NCBI GenBank assembly: GCA_020860985.1
Contig: JAJBTG010000092.1
Span: 1-6,425 of the forward strand
Reading direction: 5' to 3'
Source: Oscillospiraceae bacterium
GTDB taxonomy: Bacteria; Bacillota; Clostridia; UBA1381
DNA: 6,425 nucleotides
A model generated the notes under the pieces. The model worked only from the letters and a program-made list of their open reading frames with translations. It did not search any database and was not told where the DNA came from. A program made the translations under genes and the position numbers. Positions within the stretch are counted from its first letter, which is position 1. Each line of letters opens with the position of its first letter. Shown here one piece after another: positions 5,913 through 6,425 of the stretch.

Positions 5913-6425
5913 CGCTATTGCCCTCCTTTTTCAACAGCTCGTTGAGAACCGCCTCGGTAGGATAAAGAGCGGTATAGTTCACAAGAATATACACCACCTC
6001 GGAATCTGTTTCAAGGCAGCTCTTAACCGCGTCGCTCATGCTGTCCGTCATGCTGTGCACCTCAATATCCGAGTATTTAAACCTCAAACTTATATCCCAT
6101 ACTCGTATTCCCGTGGTTGTGAGCGTATTCAAATGCTCGTCCTTTATCTTGTCGAAGTCAACGTCCCAAAGCCATGAAACATCGCGCCCATCATTCGCCT
6201 TATCATTTATCGCTATTATTACGTCCCTCTTCCTGTCGTCGGTATTGACGGTCGCGATTGCCTGATTAAATCCCGCGGGGTTTTTTGAAAGGCTCAAAAT
6301 CACCGGCTTCCTAAACGCAAATTCCTGCATTCTTCCTATCTGCGGTTTGTAGTCCGACAGCAGCTTTGAAAAGTCCTCCGTATTCTCGCCGAGTACCGTC
6401 ATAGCGCCGGCAACCGCGCTAAGAT
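5902..6425 (-). CDS. murT: Lipid II isoglutaminyl synthase, ligase subunit MurT (C-terminal part; 5' end outside the window)
   Basis: The last 173 codons of MurT, the Mur-ligase-like subunit that uses ATP and GatD-derived ammonia to turn the D-glutamate of lipid II into D-isoglutamine. The frame is open to the window edge, so the ATP-binding centre and zinc ribbon (normally upstream in a protein of about 430-460 aa) are not seen; the ATG at 6402 is internal. The visible part is the C-terminal DUF1727 domain, with SLSKNPAGFNQ just after the conserved IGRMQEF region, NDGRDVSWLWDVDF, GIRVWDISLRFKYSD and VNYTALYPTEAVL. The Asp-rich WLWDVDF stretch is where I would expect the Asp that completes the GatD catalytic triad in the S. 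aureus complex. It ends with a TAA overlapping the gatD start by 11 bp. Confidence 0.93.
   Translation of the reverse strand, partial: LSAVAGAMTVLGENTEDFSKLLSDYKPQIGRMQEFAFRKPVILSLSKNPAGFNQAIATVNTDDRKRDVIIAINDKANDGRDVSWLWDVDFDKIKDEHLNTLTTTGIRVWDISLRFKYSDIEVHSMTDSMSDAVKSCLETDSEVVYILVNYTALYPTEAVLNELLKKEGNSDDN

Noticed and set aside
1..6425. Undescribed defence, mobile or biosynthetic system
   Set aside because: Every large frame is explained by a known housekeeping or envelope family. There are no transposase, integrase, toxin-antitoxin or repeat-array signals and no long unexplained gap.

Overview
The window is an ordinary chromosomal stretch from a Gram-positive, probably spore-forming member of the Clostridia (Bacillota). 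The evidence is a MurT/GatD pair (lipid II amidation, found in Gram-positive lineages), a YlmC/YmxH-family sporulation-associated protein, NrdR, strong GGAGG-type ribosome binding sites and a membrane-anchored Big_2/glucosaminidase wall hydrolase. Every supported gene lies on the minus strand, so transcription runs from high to low coordinates. No plus-strand gene, tRNA, rRNA, CRISPR array or mobile element is visible. The species cannot be named from this sequence.

Layout in the direction of transcription. (1) 6425-3393 is a cell-envelope operon: the 3' part of murT, then gatD (11-bp overlap), then after 18 bp a gene for a signal-anchored protein with three Ig-like (Big_2) repeats and a C-terminal GH73-type endo-beta-N-acetylglucosaminidase domain. 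It is closed by two hairpins in tandem (3320-3382). (2) 3243-2977 is a small YlmC/YmxH PRC-barrel gene with its own leader, which contains another hairpin. (3) 2909-1622 is nrdR followed by a PHP-domain phosphoesterase gene. The two overlap by 11 bp and are led by a near-consensus sigma-A promoter (2947-2975) that starts one base beyond the ymxH stop codon. (4) 1501-131 is mnmE, complete, 120 bp behind the PHP gene with no clear terminator between them. (5) 1-130 is AT-rich and has no full gene. It carries a good sigma-A promoter with extended -10 (88-116, minus) reading out of the window, and a possible 10-codon leader ORF.

How the genes work together: MurT and GatD amidate the D-glutamate of lipid II to D-isoglutamine, and the co-directional hydrolase probably trims the finished wall. 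NrdR represses ribonucleotide reductase genes. The PHP protein belongs to the TrpH/RNase AM-like group acting on nucleotides or RNA ends. MnmE modifies the wobble uridine of tRNA. I found no convincing undescribed multi-gene system. The points most worth a second look are the hydrolase linked to murT-gatD, a tandem 9-bp repeat inside the nrdR promoter, and the promoter and leader at the left edge.
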